Source: Halichondria panicea (Eukaryota; Porifera; Demospongiae; Suberitida; Halichondriidae). Taken from it: 64,000 bases of DNA. Below, in pieces: positions 22,972 through 34,795 of the stretch; position 1 is the stretch's first letter; every line of letters begins with the position of its first letter. The position numbers and the translations under genes are program-made. The notes beneath the pieces are model-generated. The model had not been told where the DNA came from, did not search any database, and was given only the letters and a program-made list of their open reading frames with translations. The DNA is taken from assembly GCF_963675165.1 (NCBI RefSeq), contig NC_087381.1, forward strand, positions 3,968,001 through 4,032,000, given 5' to 3'.

Positions 22972-25960
22972 ATCTGCTGTTATTTTAAGCCCTTCTATTG
23001 TCTGGATAGAGAGAAGCATCTTCGCTCGTTGCTGACCAGTAAAACCACTTCTGCATTTGACAGAGTACTGGCAGATCCACTTCAACCACTGTAAAGTAAG
23101 AATTGAAATAGAGCACACCAGGGGCGTAGCTACCATTGTTTCCTGGTTGCCCAGAAACCCCCCCAGGAGCTGCTGAGAAAATTGGGCAGGGCTCCCTATA
23201 ATTGAAATCATGCAGCCCTGCCCATCTTTTCACACGTGGCTGCAAATCAATAATCAGAGCAGCACCGTGAAGCGTTTCACTTTGGCTTTGTCTCAGCTAG
23301 TTAGTCTCAGCTAGCTAGCTACCTCAAACAAATAAGACTAAGACTTAAGTTCTAGATCTAGTATCAATCCTGAATGCTCCAGTATTCTCAGACTCAGCTC
23401 TAAGCACAACTTTATTCAGGAAGTGTACAAGTTTAGAACAATCTCAGCCACATGAAACCTCTCAGGTAAATGACATTTAATTGTTGCTCAGCTAGACTAG
23501 CAATACACATTGGCACCTGCATGCCTAGTATGTTACGTCTATAGCTAGCTAGCTTTTCACAAACATGTAAAAAAGTCATGAACAATAGTGCCCCAATCAA
23601 GAGGGTGTGGTACCGGAAGTGGGCGTGGCCAAAAATTTCGCGGCGCTATCGCGCTGCTGATTTTTCTGCAGAAACCCCTGTCTCAAAAGCTACGCCCCTG
23701 CACACTATGCATCCTCCTATAAATATAAACTCACGGACAGTCGGTATGGTCTTAAATCTGGTTTTCTTTTTACAACACTCTCCTTGAAACTTCGCACATT
23801 CGCACATTGAAACAGTCAAAAAGACGATCAAATAAACGGACGAAGTTTGTTGTTTCTCCCATCTCGCTATCACCATAATAGTCGAAGACTGATGCGCTTA
23901 GTGCGCTTAGAACCTACAAGGAAAACAACTTGTGAAATTTCAATAGTTGTATGTATTGAAATGGTACTAATGAGTGACAGCTTGAATTCTTCTTACCTGA
24001 GCTGCCAGGTTCACTTTCATCCTTGAATATAAAGTAAGGTGAATATGATCTTTTTTCAACTTTGGTAGCAAACTTAGAGTCTTAGTACGCTCCTACAAGT
24101 GTTTGAGGTGGCCCCAGCTGATGTGCTTGCCATTAATCTGAAATAATTAAGGACATGCATGTGTTTTCGCCTAAAATAATGTTTTAATAACTTACCCAAA
24201 GGGCTCTAGAATTCTTGTTCGCAAAAGAATTGGACCAACAATTCCTTGTGGTTTTTATCAGATGGGGTACATCACTTATATCTCTCGCTCAGGTTGAAAA
24301 GGATTCGTAGTCTTGTTCACAACACCATTCCCTCTATCGTGCATCTTATAAAATTTTCTGTTAGGAGAGGCACCATCAGAGCAGAAAGCTATAACATTTT
24401 AATCCACAGCACTCCAAATGTCTAACTGCTTCCCAAACCAATGGAAACAGTGGAAACAGTGCATCTGCGGTGTTTGAGGAAAACATTCCTCTTATCATGA
24501 AAAGCAGCACGTGTGTCTTTATGACTACTATTTGAGTTTAAATCTTCACTAGCTTTGTCCAGTTGAGCATTCACATCACCAATATTCAAAAACCCCATCA
24601 ACTCGCAGCTATGCTTATTAAAAACTAAATCTTGACATATCTTCATTTCATCCCATACAAGAACTACAAATTTGTCTTTTTCCTCAGAAACACGTGCTTC
24701 TTTTATTAACTGAGCATCAACTTCAGGCACAAATCCTTATCCCAGGACGTATCCAATTGGTATAATTTGCGCAATTTGAGATGAACACCTGAACACCATT
24801 TTATAACTGCAGGGTGCCATCCGGTCCCAAAAGACTCGTTTAAAAGAGCATTCTTGATGGACACTTTTTGTCATTCCGTCCATTTAACTGAACAATATCC
24901 GAGCTCAAACTTGAATCTAGTACAACGTGGGTCATTTGTACAATTTTTTCTCTGAGGCGCTCAACTCCTTTTGACTGTGCATGGTACCGACCTCTCAAAT
25001 CTGAATATCTTGCAAACTTTTCAGGTGTACTCAAGTAGCGAATATTTACTCTACTTTTTGACAACTTGCGGATCGGAGACTTTAATTTTTGTTTGGACCA
25101 GCGATGAAATATTCCTCCCTATATGATACACATGACTGACATTTGCGAACATTAACTATCATTTGACACCTCGAGTTTCGTACAGTTTTTGGGTACGTAG
25201 TACCATCGAGAATAACTGGCTCAAAACTATCCACCTTTGCTACAACATCAATACCACTTTTTGGAAACAGCTTTCCTTTTTTGGATTCAACCATGTCAAC
25301 AAATTTGTAGTCTGGATTACCGGGGCATACGGAGCACTTGTCAAGTGTGGATACAAGTTCTTCCTGGATACAAGTTCTTCCAGGTGGATATCACTCAATA
25401 TGTTTGGAATTGGAATTGCGTCACATTCATCAGTGTTCACTTCATTTCCATGAACAAACAGATTCCAAGACATGTCCTTGTTAACAACTGAACACAACGT
25501 TATAGCCAACGATTCTTTGGAATGCATATTGCTCACTTGCATATTGCTCACTTTGCAGAGATTTTGATCCCGCCTAATCCACTTGCTACTTGGTAGCTTA
25601 AGGTTCAATAATGGTGGCGGTGTGTGAATTTCTTGCTGTATGTCTTTCGGAGCAGAACCCTCTACGATGCTGTCAAAACACTCGATGATGGTGGCTGTGT
25701 GTGAATTTGTTGTTGTATATTAGAACCATCAACGTTATCGTAATTTGATTGACTGTCAAAACAATCAGTGGTGGTGTCATTTGGCATCACTACTGAAACT
25801 GGTGGAGCCGGAAACAGTATTTTCCACATCTTCTGAAGACACATCAGTATTCGTACCAGTAATATCGGGTTTTTTCTTAGGTTGTTTCGTAGGCCTACCG
25901 ACTGACTTTTTTGACTTTTTTGGGCATATTCGCTCGAAATTTTTAGGCAACTCTAAGTTT
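22972..25960 (-). pseudogene. P-element/THAP9-like transposase, multi-exon, broken
   Basis: Pieces occur in order down the minus strand. A basic N-terminus PKKSKKSVGRPTKQPKKK (25915) is followed by LPSSKWIRRDQNL, DMSWNLFVHGNEV, a zinc-finger-like KCQSCVSYREE (25130), VNIRYLSTPEKFARYSDL and FVVLVWDEMKICQDLVFNKH (24670). Next come KVIAFC then SDGASPNRKFYKMHD (24380) and SDVPHLIKTTRNCW, ending at a GTAAGT donor. After a 58-nt intron (24138-24195), INGKHISWGHLKHL begins an exon ending at 23997. Further exons encode ETTNFVRLFDRLFDCFNVR (23850) and, beyond a MITE, WLKWICQYSVKCRSGFTG (23088-22972). This order matches P-element-type transposases. Breaks include a 17-bp duplication at 25349-25382, stop codons and CGCTTAGTG repeats near 23895. 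Confidence 0.8.
23119..23700. mobile_element. hAT-type MITE in an intron of the P-element-like gene
   Basis: Ends CAGGGGCGTAGCT on the left and AGCTACGCCCCTG on the right; both are flanked by CACAC (five of the eight bases expected for a hAT duplication). The gene resumes on either side (exons ending near 23715 and starting at 23088), placing the insertion within an intron. It has no coding capacity. Terminal sequence resembles the hAT end at 21607. Confidence 0.8.
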
Positions 25961-26695
25961 GCGTCGACCCATTACTGTTTGGAAAAAAAACACTTCTAAT
26001 AGCACTTCTTAGTACTTAAACATGCCATGACTAACTTTATGACTATGATGTTGTCTAGCAGAGTCTAAATTCTAGCAGAGTCTAAATAGTCTGTCCTGAA
26101 GAAAGTATGTTCATAAATGAAGTTCAGACTGTTTAACATCACTCTTTAACATCACTCTATAATCAACTTCAACTTACCTAAGGTATGCTCTGGTTAGGTC
26201 CACACCGCCTAGGAAAATCCCACAAATCCCACAAAGTCTGGAAATGAGAAATTATAAGCTAGTTTACTAAGATAAACTAGATGTATTTTTGCTCTCTGCT
26301 GCCTGACACGTGGTACAGTTAATGCTCTATATCTAGAAGTACTCTAGAAGTACTTGCAGTGCAACTGCGCAAGTGCAGAAGGTTTCTCAGAGTAGCAGTG
26401 TCCTTGGGAACCACACCAGTTGCTCTTCTGGGCGCCAAACTCCCAATTCTATTGCGTGGGTACACCCGTGACACGCATGGGCCGTTATGTTTCCAATCCC
26501 TCTCCTCTACTATCTATGAGCTAGCTAAGCAAATACATTGACCTTATGACATCACATGCAATGAATAACATTAATACACATTATGAATCTCATTAACACT
26601 ACATGATCTACATCATCTATATAAAATGTTGGCAATGAATAAAATTAATCTTATCAGTGCCTGACCCAGGCCTTAACTGCGCAGAGCTGTTGTGT
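25961..26695. other. No gene seen; short repeats
   Basis: Contains a stretch at about 26570-26645 (AATCTCATTAACACTACAT ... AATGTTGGCAATGAAT) that recurs at 32222-32300. Short duplications occur near 26055-26085 and 26335-26355. No recognisable coding sequence. Confidence 0.5.
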
Positions 26696-27256
26696 ATATA
26701 AACACTGGCTTCCATTCTCTAGGAAAATATTAATATGAAGCCCCGCCCACTAATTGATAATTGATCAGTGGGGGTGGTCCGTTTTATCGAAGCACTATTT
26801 CACTTTTGTATCGGCGTTTAAACACTAAGTCTACTAGCTAGCTATTGCTGCTGCTCAATATAACTTAGTTCTATCTAAGCTAACAACTCACTCTAGCGCT
26901 TAGCCCTCCTGGTCTTTGCAAGGGAGAAATAACAGAAAGTTGTTTGATGTAGCAGTCTCATCTTGGATAGTAGACTGACACGGTTAGCAATGTTTTGACA
27001 AAGTACAAGCTTATGGAAGTCATCTATTGCCTCGCAAGCTTTACTAGAGGGTGTTTTAAACGCCGATTAAGTCACTTCTCTAAACTATTCACTTCTCTAA
27101 ACTATTCTCTAAACTAGCTGAATTACTGCAAAATGAAAAGGGAGTGGTACGTTGAAGTAATGAACGCGTGGAAGGAACCATGGCGAACGTGTGGGCGGGG
27201 CTTATAATTTGAAAATTCAGCAATAATTGAAGGTCCCAGTCCTTAATGCACCTGAG
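26696..27256. mobile_element. CTCAGGTGCATTAAGG-ended MITE, copy 2, left end lost
   Basis: Nearly the same interior as 20175-20841 (AACACTGGCTTCCATTCTCT ... AGCAATAATTGAAGGTCCCA) with the intact right end AATGCACCTGAG at 27256. The left terminal repeat is missing. Internal duplications include TCACTTCTCTAAACTAT near 27070-27105. Confidence 0.85.
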
Positions 27257-28385
27257 ACTGTAGCGTCTGGACGACCAACGAGGGAGCCATCTCAGTAAGA
27301 TCGGATCGTAGCGAAGGAAATGGGTCAACTGTCACGTCTCACCTATAGTCACGTCTCACCTAATGTTTATTGTCCTAGTGTCCTAGTGAATCTTTATTGT
27401 CCTAGCGTCGTAGTGAATCTTTACCGTCTGTTTTGGCTCAGTTGCACTCTACCAAATCACTCTAGTAGTTTACGGGTTGTCTGATTTGCATAACTTACAT
27501 GTGCGATGAGGATGACTATAAAAACTGGCAACTAGCATACCCTGTCGCCTTCCGTTCTACAGCTAAGTGGGTAGCAAGCCCGGCATACTTGAAGGCCACT
27601 GGTTGTAGACATTGACTATCGAAACAGAAATAGAAAGTGAATGACATATGACATAGAAAGTGAATGACCTCACGTAAGTACCGACAAGCGGGTTACTTTT
27701 CGAGGTACTAACTTTTTGCAGATCGCTCAAGCAGATCGCTCAAACTAAACATTTCGCATTTGCTCACTAATTGTTACTTCCCTGCCCCCAAACAAAGTAG
27801 CGTGGTACATGTACACACGCTGGCCAGTATATCGAGTGTGACCTAGCAATGTAGCCTTTTGTGTATTTCAAGCAACCAATAATTAACAACACGAGCTTGG
27901 AAACATGGCTACAAAAGGCTGCAGTAGTTGTGTATCACAGTAGTGTTGCTCAGCAGTACAGTTGGGGTGACAGGGTTACTTTGTAGAGTGAGAACCCAAC
28001 GACGTACAGAGCATTGCAGCAATAAGTTGAACCAAATTGTCCCCCTCAAAGTAATCGGATCAAAGCACATTGATATGTCCACAAAGAGAACAGAAACTGT
28101 TGGATTACAGATTAGCATGTGCCAGAGTAATGGCTTGGTAAATGTGATGCAATCTGACGGACCGGGCTGTGATCAGACCACCGGACCAAGTCCACTGGAC
28201 CACCGGACCGGGTCGATCGGAGGTATTCATGACTCAACCGGATATTTCCGTGTCACGTAGGCGGAAAAATCGTTTACGTGGCAACATTTTTTTTATAAAA
28301 AGTGAACAATGCTCGGGTGGAAAGAGATGGATTCAGAGCTTCAGAGCTTCGTAGACAGGTAGGCTATTAAAACGTTATTGATCAA
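27257..28385. other. No gene recognised
   Basis: A plus-strand open frame at 27928-28260 has no recognisable motif. Short tandem repeats TGTCCTAGTG (27370-27390), ACGTCTCACCTA (27333-27362) and GGACCACCGGACC (28175-28215) are present. Confidence 0.45.
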
Positions 28386-28389
28386 TTAA

Positions 28390-29174
28390 CCCTTTCCCCG
28401 TTGAAGCCGTCATATGACGGCCACTCTAGTGGTCATTTTCGTGTTGGCGAGGTACGCTTTGTACAGTAATGTCGAAAGAAAAGTGACCGTTTGATAATGT
28501 CGAAAGATCTTCGTAGTACAATCTCAGTGAGGTTCTAAAGTAGCTAGACAGTGAGAATATCGATGCTTTATGGCCTTGTTGAGTGAGAGGACTGTGACTG
28601 GGATTATAGCTAGATAAAAAGCTACCTTAAGCTAGAAAATATAGAGCCTGAAGGCCTGAAGAAGTTCTTGCGATGGAACAACTTCTTGGATGTGGTAAGT
28701 CTAGAGTAGCATCTGTAGTCTTGATAGCTTCAGTATAACTGTATTTAGTCTAGTTAGTACAGCAGTGGACATCATGAGCCACCATTGAACTTGTAAACCT
28801 GTGTGTAGGTGAAGAAAACATTTCCCGGGAAAAGGGCGTCTGCTGATACGACCTCGCAGAGAACTTTCTGCAGATCCTGATTGAACCATGTCACTGTGAG
28901 AACATTGAGAACACTTATTTAGTGTCTTTAGCCACTCTGTGCCTTCATACAATATTATTTGTGTACATAGTTGTGAATGTTTGTAAACAATTGCTAATTA
29001 GTGGGGGTGGTCAGTTGCTAGGTAACAAATATGGTGTCAAGATACCTCTGGGGTCTGCGTACCTGTAGGAAATAGTTACAAGTCATTTCAATGTATGGTT
29101 CATGACATACAAATTTTTAAAGAAAATTGTTATTTATTCTGTATTTTCTTGTTTTAATTAAAACGGGGAAAGGG
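28390..29174. mobile_element. PiggyBac-like MITE with TTAA target duplication
   Basis: Body starts CCCTTTCCCCGTT and ends AACGGGGAAAGGG; flanked by TTAA at 28386-28389 and 29175-29178, the hallmark of piggyBac insertion. Just inside the left end lies the palindrome GCCGTCATATGACGGC. The interior is an inverse, diverged copy of 59536-60446 and keeps only a stop-ridden remnant of an acidic N-terminal coding region. Confidence 0.9.
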
Positions 29175-29232
29175 TTAACGAGGTGCACATTCACGCATGG
29201 CGAGTGCATCTACTACACTACTCTCCTACACT

Positions 29233-29259
29233 ACTCTCTCTCTCTCTCTCTCTCTCTCT
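29233..29259. repeat. (CT)n microsatellite
   Basis: About 13 uninterrupted CT units, preceded by a duplicated CTACACTACTCTC. Confidence 0.95.
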
Positions 29260-29441
29260 AGGATGAGTATTTCACTTCTCTATTTCTTCTCCTGAAGACC
29301 TGGAAGAAGACAGTGTTGCAACACATCAAAATAAATACAGTATACAGTATACACATCGCTAAAATAAGACAGCTTGACATGCAAAACACACACATACATA
29401 AGTACCTAACATAACTACACAGAGTGGGATGAGAGAGAAGA

Positions 29442-29642
29442 ATTTAACAGGACGAAGTGGACGACGAAATTGACATTTCTACAGATACGACAGTAATGTC
29501 CAAATTACAGCGGGTTTGTGATGTTGAGATGGCTGTTGAGATGGCAGAAGAGAAGAGTGTGGGTGTAGTCTACAGAAGTGCTGCTCGCTCCAGTTTTCAG
29601 TTCACGAAGTCAAAGATGTTCGTTCCCAGTGCGCAAGCCTAG
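29442..29642 (+). other. Possible terminal exon, unknown protein
   Basis: Follows an ACAG acceptor-like site near 29441 and is open to a stop at 29640: GACGAAGTGGACGACG encodes an acidic DEVDDEIDI start, then VYRSAARSSFQFTKSKMF. A 12-bp in-frame duplication lies at about 29523-29546. Not recognised; coding status uncertain. Confidence 0.3.
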
Positions 29643-29971
29643 CCTATCCAGGGGCCAAGTATGCTTACTGCCATCGAGATTTTTTCACTAACTTTTTAGA
29701 ATCCAGCGTTTCTCATGCAGATGATGACACAGTTTGTTTATTGCCTTAGGGCCTTAGGGACTGACTCACCATGATTCGGGCTATATAAAGGGCTATATAA
29801 AGGATTGGTTGATACTCACGTGATTGATTACCTCATTACTGCCAGTCATACTCCGACTCGGGCTATACAAAGGAAGTAACATTGGTCGATATTCAATATT
29901 CAGGTGATTACCTCATTCCTGCAGTAGCAGGAATGTTGCATGGTTGGGAAAGTGAATACTTTAGTTATTAC

Positions 29972-31165
29972 CTGTAATGTCACCAACGGGTCAACTCCGT
30001 CTTCATCATACTCCATTGCGGGAATTGCGGGAGGGTCATCAAGCCCAATCAATTCCCGTGGAAGTGAGGAGAAAGGGACGATTTCGTAAAGAGCCTACAA
30101 TAGCATAAAATATTGTACTGTCCATATGTATCCCCAGCCCTGGTAGAATCAGGAAGGCGAATTGTGATTATAATTATTACCTTCTGTCTGTCTATCCTTA
30201 AACCTTTGGCATACTCCTTATTTTGAGCAAATATGATATCTCGAGGAGGAACAGCGTCAGCTCATAAAAAAGACTAGATTCAGAATCAGTGATCAACACA
30301 TACATTATTGCACAACCTATACATAGGCACAAATAAATGCATACAGCACGCTTTGGTGGTTCGATGAAGTCGTAGTCAGAACATTCAGACATTCAGAATC
30401 TTAACAAAAGTACCACCTACCATGAACGGATCACTCTGAATATACACTTGATCCACCATCCATTAGGAGATTGAGGCTGAAGGGTGCTCCCATCAGGGCC
30501 AAGGGTCAGTAAAGTTTCAAAATAGTCTGCGCATTCATGGTATTTCCTGCTACTTCGGTTAAAGTGGCACATATCCTTTTTTTGAATTTTCTAGTTTTCT
30601 TGCAAAGTTTACCCTAAAGTTTACCCTTCTTCAAGGGAAAGGCTGCTTTTTTCTTTTTACCTCCGACTAGCCACGACACATTAATTTTACCCGATTCAAC
30701 TGATGGTAGCTTGCTGATTTTGATTTTTTGGAAACGTATACTCATAGCCTCGATCACAGGCCACACTTCCTTCTTCTGAGAGTGGGCCTAGTAAGGACTG
30801 CTTGTGCATGCTCACTTGCCATCTTAGAATTGAGCAAGTGGTATCCCAGTGGGCGGGCTACAATCGAGGCTAGGGAGTGGCTACATTTACCTCAACGCGA
30901 CATTAAAAAAAGCGTAAAAAATAATGCTTAGTCTTACGGTAATGAAAAACATCTATAATTTCCAAATTACGATTACGGTTTAGAATGTGGGAGTTAACCT
31001 ACCTCTACACGAGCTCTACACGAGCACTGCTCTCACAACATGGCTTGACCATCTTCTAATGATGAAATTTCCGCCACAGGCTCCTTCGCTGAAACTCTGC
31101 GTAGAAGTCAAAGGTTTCTTTCAAAGATTTCACAATGACAGAGGGCATGTGATTTAAGCTGTTAG
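29972..31165 (-). CDS. Candidate spliced gene, possibly host; function unknown
   Basis: The best-supported part has two exons. Exon 30260-30181 (PPRDIIFAQNKEYAKGLRID) ends at a GTAATA donor. After an 86-nt intron, exon 30094-29972 follows (LYEIVPFSSLPRELIGLDD ... EYDEDGVDPLVTLQ), 41 codons in phase, ending CAG before GTAATA. An upstream exon (about 30395-30350) gives SECSDYDFIEPPK and can join in phase. Higher still, open pieces encode SKLPSVESGKINVSWLVGGK with a Lys-rich tail (30710-30590) and YFETLLTLGPDGSTLQP (30530-30460). Another, AKEPVAEISSLEDGQAM, lies near 31080. Short duplications (GGTAAACTTTAG type at about 30610; TCTGAATG at 30385) shift the frame. I do not recognise the family. 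Non-repetitive in this window and with tidy splice sites, so it is the best host-gene candidate here, but it looks damaged. Confidence 0.42.
30745..30872. mobile_element. Miniature MULE-type inverted repeat
   Basis: Starts TAGCCTCGATCACAGGCC and ends TACAATCGAGGCTA, the same terminal motif as the complete element at 55198-56501. No 9-bp duplication is evident. It lies within the candidate gene above. Confidence 0.55.
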
Positions 31166-31896
31166 TGATTTAAGCTGTTAGCTCCGTTGATCACAACATG
31201 TAGGCATGCCCATATGGAGAGCCGCTATGGAGAGCCGCAAAGTTGCTTCAAGTAGAAACTTAAGTTCAATAATAACGTAAAAAATGGTTTTGGTTTTAAT
31301 TTCCAGGTAAGGAATCTTGAAACTGACGTGGAAGGAGATGGTGGGTGGAAAGAGATGGTGTTTTGATTCATGGCTGAAACAGACAATAGCAATAGTGGCG
31401 AGATTCTTGTACTTTAGTTCACCCATGGGTGATTTCATTCTGCATACATTGGCCCAAAACTCCACTGGATATCACACAAATTCTCTGTATTCGATTTTGA
31501 CAGCTGCCTTGTATGTCATCAAGTTGATCAAAAGTTGATCAAAAGTGCACAGTCCTGGCTATTGACTGGATCAAGAAGTCAAACTTCTTCTGCTGCTTCT
31601 GTATAAAAAGTTGATAGAATTGCCTACGAGAATGTCATCAAGTTGATCAAAAGTGCACAGTTTCACCCTGGCTATTGAGTAATTTAGATTTAAACTAAGA
31701 TCTTTCTCCAATAACTCGCCTTCATTGTCACATAGATGAACAGAAAACAAATAGTTCCCTTAGGATAATTTGCCTCAAGAATATACGCCCCCCCATGCAG
31801 GAAGAGATGCATGTGGCAGAAAAGGTTCGTGTACACATGTTAGCTCTGAAGTGTTGCAATATAGTTTTTGAGTTAAGGCCCGAATCTAGCCTTAAC
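31166..31896. other. No firm gene; local duplications
   Basis: A minus-strand splice-acceptor-like TTGTCTGTTTCAG near 31380 precedes an open stretch, but no protein is recognisable. CATCAAGTTGATCAAAAGT occurs at about 31518 and again near 31636, part of a ~115-bp duplication. Confidence 0.4.
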
Positions 31897-32165
31897 AAAT
31901 TTAACACTATGAGTATAATGCTGCATCAAAATGAACCAAAATTCTAATTAGTAGAACTACAAATGCAGTCATGAAGATTAATATCATAGCTAAGTACTAG
32001 TATCCAGCGGGGAAAAGTGAAAGTTACTGAGCATAGCCAAATTTAACACTATGTGCTGCTGCATCAAACTGAACCAAAATTCTAATTAGTAGAACTACAA
32101 AATGCAGTCATGAGAAGATAGTATCCAGCGGGGGAAAAGTGAAAGTTACAGCATAGCAGAGTGAC
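31897..32165 (+). repeat. Tandem duplication of about 130 bp
   Basis: AAATTTAACACTATG ... CTGCATCAAA.TGAACCAAAA ... TAGTATCCAGCGGG ... GTGAAAGTTAC occurs twice in succession (31897-32036, 32037-32160). The second unit has small indels. Contains the ATTCTAATTAGTAGAACTAC block related to the repeat at 3868. Confidence 0.8.
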
Positions 32166-32617
32166 TGTCAGAGCTCCCAACATAACCCCCGGCCTAAAAC
32201 AAACTCTTACCGTAATCAATGATAAATCTCATTAACACTACATAATCTACATTAAATGTTGGCAATGAACATTAACATTAAATGTTGGCAATGAATAACC
32301 TGCACAGAGCATGCATGTATCAAGGGCATATGAAGGGACACTATTTTTAGTGCACACGCCCCTCCAATTTGTAGCATGCAAGGGCATGTATGTATAGCTC
32401 AACTGCAGAACACCACTGCTGAGTGACCTTCAGGGCTCGTGCGGCTACGCCTCGAGGCATAATAAACTATTTTAACCGTGATTAATTGGTTGTATATAAG
32501 TCTTATTTCTATGTGGGTATAATTATTGTAGTTATAAACATTGCATCTAATTATTACTACACAGCATTAACATACTGTTTAACATTCGCTATGACAGCAC
32601 ATCACATGTTGATAGAA
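32166..32617. other. No gene seen
   Basis: Contains a second copy (32222-32300) of the short repeat at 26570-26645, itself partly duplicated (ACATTAAATGTTGGCAATGA). Nothing coding. Confidence 0.5.
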
Positions 32618-32878
32618 GAGCCGCCACCGCCCTCTACCGTTGCCCGGAAGGAGGTCGGGCCTATCCACAGTTTTGTTCTAGTTGTTGGAAATCCAACAAT
32701 TCATCAGCTCCAATCAGATTGCAGTATCTCAAGGACACGTTGAGAGGCGAGGCCAACACCCATTTTAATAAATATCGCTACCCACATAGAATGAATGATA
32801 TTCATGATACTATTGCCAGAACAAAACTGTGGATAGGCTTGATTTCCGACCTCCTTGAAGGAGGGCGGCGGCGCTCGA
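32618..32878. mobile_element. Small GC-rich foldback element
   Basis: The left arm (GAGCCGCCACCGCCCTC, GGAGGTCGGGCCTATCCACA, GTTTTGTTCT) and right arm (AGAACAAAACTGTGGATAGG, CCGACCTCCTTGAAGGAGGG) are near-complements of about 75 bp around a 110-bp loop. Much higher GC than its surroundings. Confidence 0.75.
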
Positions 32879-33410
32879 CTAAGAAGAGCGCACAGCAGTA
32901 CATATTTTGATTGCAGTCATCTTTCCCTATGGCATTGTATCATCATAATATACCTTGATACTTTTTTCTGCACATTTTCTACAGTGGTTGGAAAAACGAA
33001 CGCTTAAGTCAAGAATGAGATTTGTATAAGTAGAAGATTTGTATAGTATTTCACCAGTGATGGCAGTGTTGTAAAGTCTACAGGAAAGCTAGGAGCTGAA
33101 TGAGAGTTCTTTGTAACTCTTTGTTGTCTTTAATTAAAGCACCTCATGATTGGCATGTGCACACACAAAGGCCAGGCTCTTACAAGAATTTGACCTCATT
33201 TCTTGACTAGGAAGACCTGGTTTGTTAACCAGAGAATGGACTAGCTATTCCCTCACTTTGTATAGTGTATGTAGGACGATAGTGTATGTAGGACGTCTTA
33301 AAATTATAAAAGCTTCAGTTTACCGATTCCTGCAACTGTTCAGTTTCTCACTGTGAACAAGTTAGTGCTCTACTCTAGGTAACGTAATCTGAAAGAGTAA
33401 AAAAGAGGGT
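32879..33410. other. No gene seen
   Basis: AT-rich spacer with short duplications (GATAGTGTATGTAGGACG near 33268-33297). No coding signal. Confidence 0.5.
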
Positions 33411-33664
33411 TGCCATAACAACCACAGTTATTACGCTCACCCGTTTTTATCATTTTAAAGATAAAATCCAAAATTTTTTTTTAAGGATCAGCCTATCATA
33501 ATTATGGTATAAAGGCTTGACTAAGCTTGATTTTCACATCATATGAATGTAAAAGTGCTAAGATATATACATGTATTACTATATCGGTGAACGATCTATG
33601 AACTCACATAAAGACTGTTCATTACTGCTAATTCTATTTTTACACTACTGATATTTTAGCTATA
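33411..33664 (-). repeat. Piggybac-like repeat copy 3, distal half
   Basis: Shares GGTATAAAGGCTTGACTAAG, CCACAGTTATTACGCTCACC and TATCGGTGAACGATCTATGA with 3400-3860 in inverse orientation. Its other half resumes at 39397 after the Helitron, so the two halves were once contiguous. Confidence 0.7.
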
Positions 33665-33913
33665 CTAGGGCATACGTATACATATACGCAGGCGCCTCGC
33701 GGGAAGCTCTGATTGAAATGAATTGATTATAATATGATGATATTTGAAAGTGGAACAAAAATTGAATGAATAAGATAAGGATAAATGAATAAGGATAAAT
33801 GAAGGGGGGGAAACAAGGATAATTATTATATTGGATTGTAAGAGTTACGAATTGTTCAGGTTTGGCAAACATCACTGATGATTTTGTTTGGGGTGTATGT
33901 AGCTTGAAACGGG

Positions 33914-34795
33914 TCAGCCATAAGAATTTGGGTGGTGGTGAGTTCTTGTTTGTTTGTTAAACTGGTGATCGTGTCGTCGTCGGCTATTTTCCTGATCATA
34001 GGATATAGGCAAGAAAGCGACGAGAGTGTAGTTGCTGTTTGGAGTGCTGATCACAAGCTTGGCAGATAGCTGTTTGTCACACTTCGATAGACATGGTACA
34101 TTTGGTACTGACATCATTAAGTGGATCCACCTTTGCTTTGCATGAAAGACATGCATTGTGTGTTCCAATGTATGACACTCCAGTGACCTCTGCATTTGCA
34201 TGACCTCTGCATTTGCAATGACAGTGTTGCTCGATAATGGCTCAGTGTTGTCTACAGTACCAATGTCTGCAATGGCGTGAATGTCACAAGGAGAGTCGGA
34301 CTTCTGTGGGGAAAGGTACTTGACATTAGCAAAAGAATTGATGACAAAATTATCGAGTTGATACGAAGTGTCTTCTTCCAATGTTCTTGCCAGAGTGTGA
34401 CTCGACACAACGTCTTGTTTGTAGAGTCCAGGTTTAACTTGTACCCAGGTTTAACTTGTACCTTTGGGTCAACATTCGCAACTTTGACCTTTACTGAAAC
34501 ATGTTGGTAGTTTTGTAGAGTTTGAACAAAATCCAGAGTGATTTGACTTGTGGGGATAACTAGTACAGCTGGGTTTGCAAACTTCCTTGGTGACATCGTA
34601 ACTTTTGTTGAGTTTGTGACCACCACTGTTCCCCAAACTTGGCCTTTTGGATCATGCAATTGTTGAGAGTGATAGCGACGTTTGCATCTTTGTTGGTCGC
34701 CATCTCTTGTTGTTTGAGTGTGTTGAAGCCTACAAAACAAAGGGAAGTATCATCGTCTGCGAGCGTACCGTCAAAGTATTTGCCTGACTTCATGG
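33914..34795 (-). pseudogene. RPA-like OB-fold protein of the Helitron
   Basis: Two overlapping frames together resemble a replication protein A large-subunit-like protein: ILDGTLADDDTSLCFVGFN (34755), then MSPRKFANPAVLVIP and VKVKVANVDPKVQVKPG (34500). These are followed by CRVTLWQEH, then in the next frame EDTSYQLDNFVINSFANVKY and a Cys/His-containing C-terminal segment ending LVAFLPI. The LWQE..SYQLDN..V pattern is the OB-fold core seen in RPA. Plant and some animal Helitrons carry such genes, probably to bind single-stranded intermediates. Frameshift near 34390-34400 and a duplicated TACCCAGGTTTAACTTG near 34440; not functional. Confidence 0.6.

Noticed and set aside
34277..34510. Plus-strand ORF of 77 codons
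   Set aside because: Antisense shadow of the Helitron OB-fold gene.
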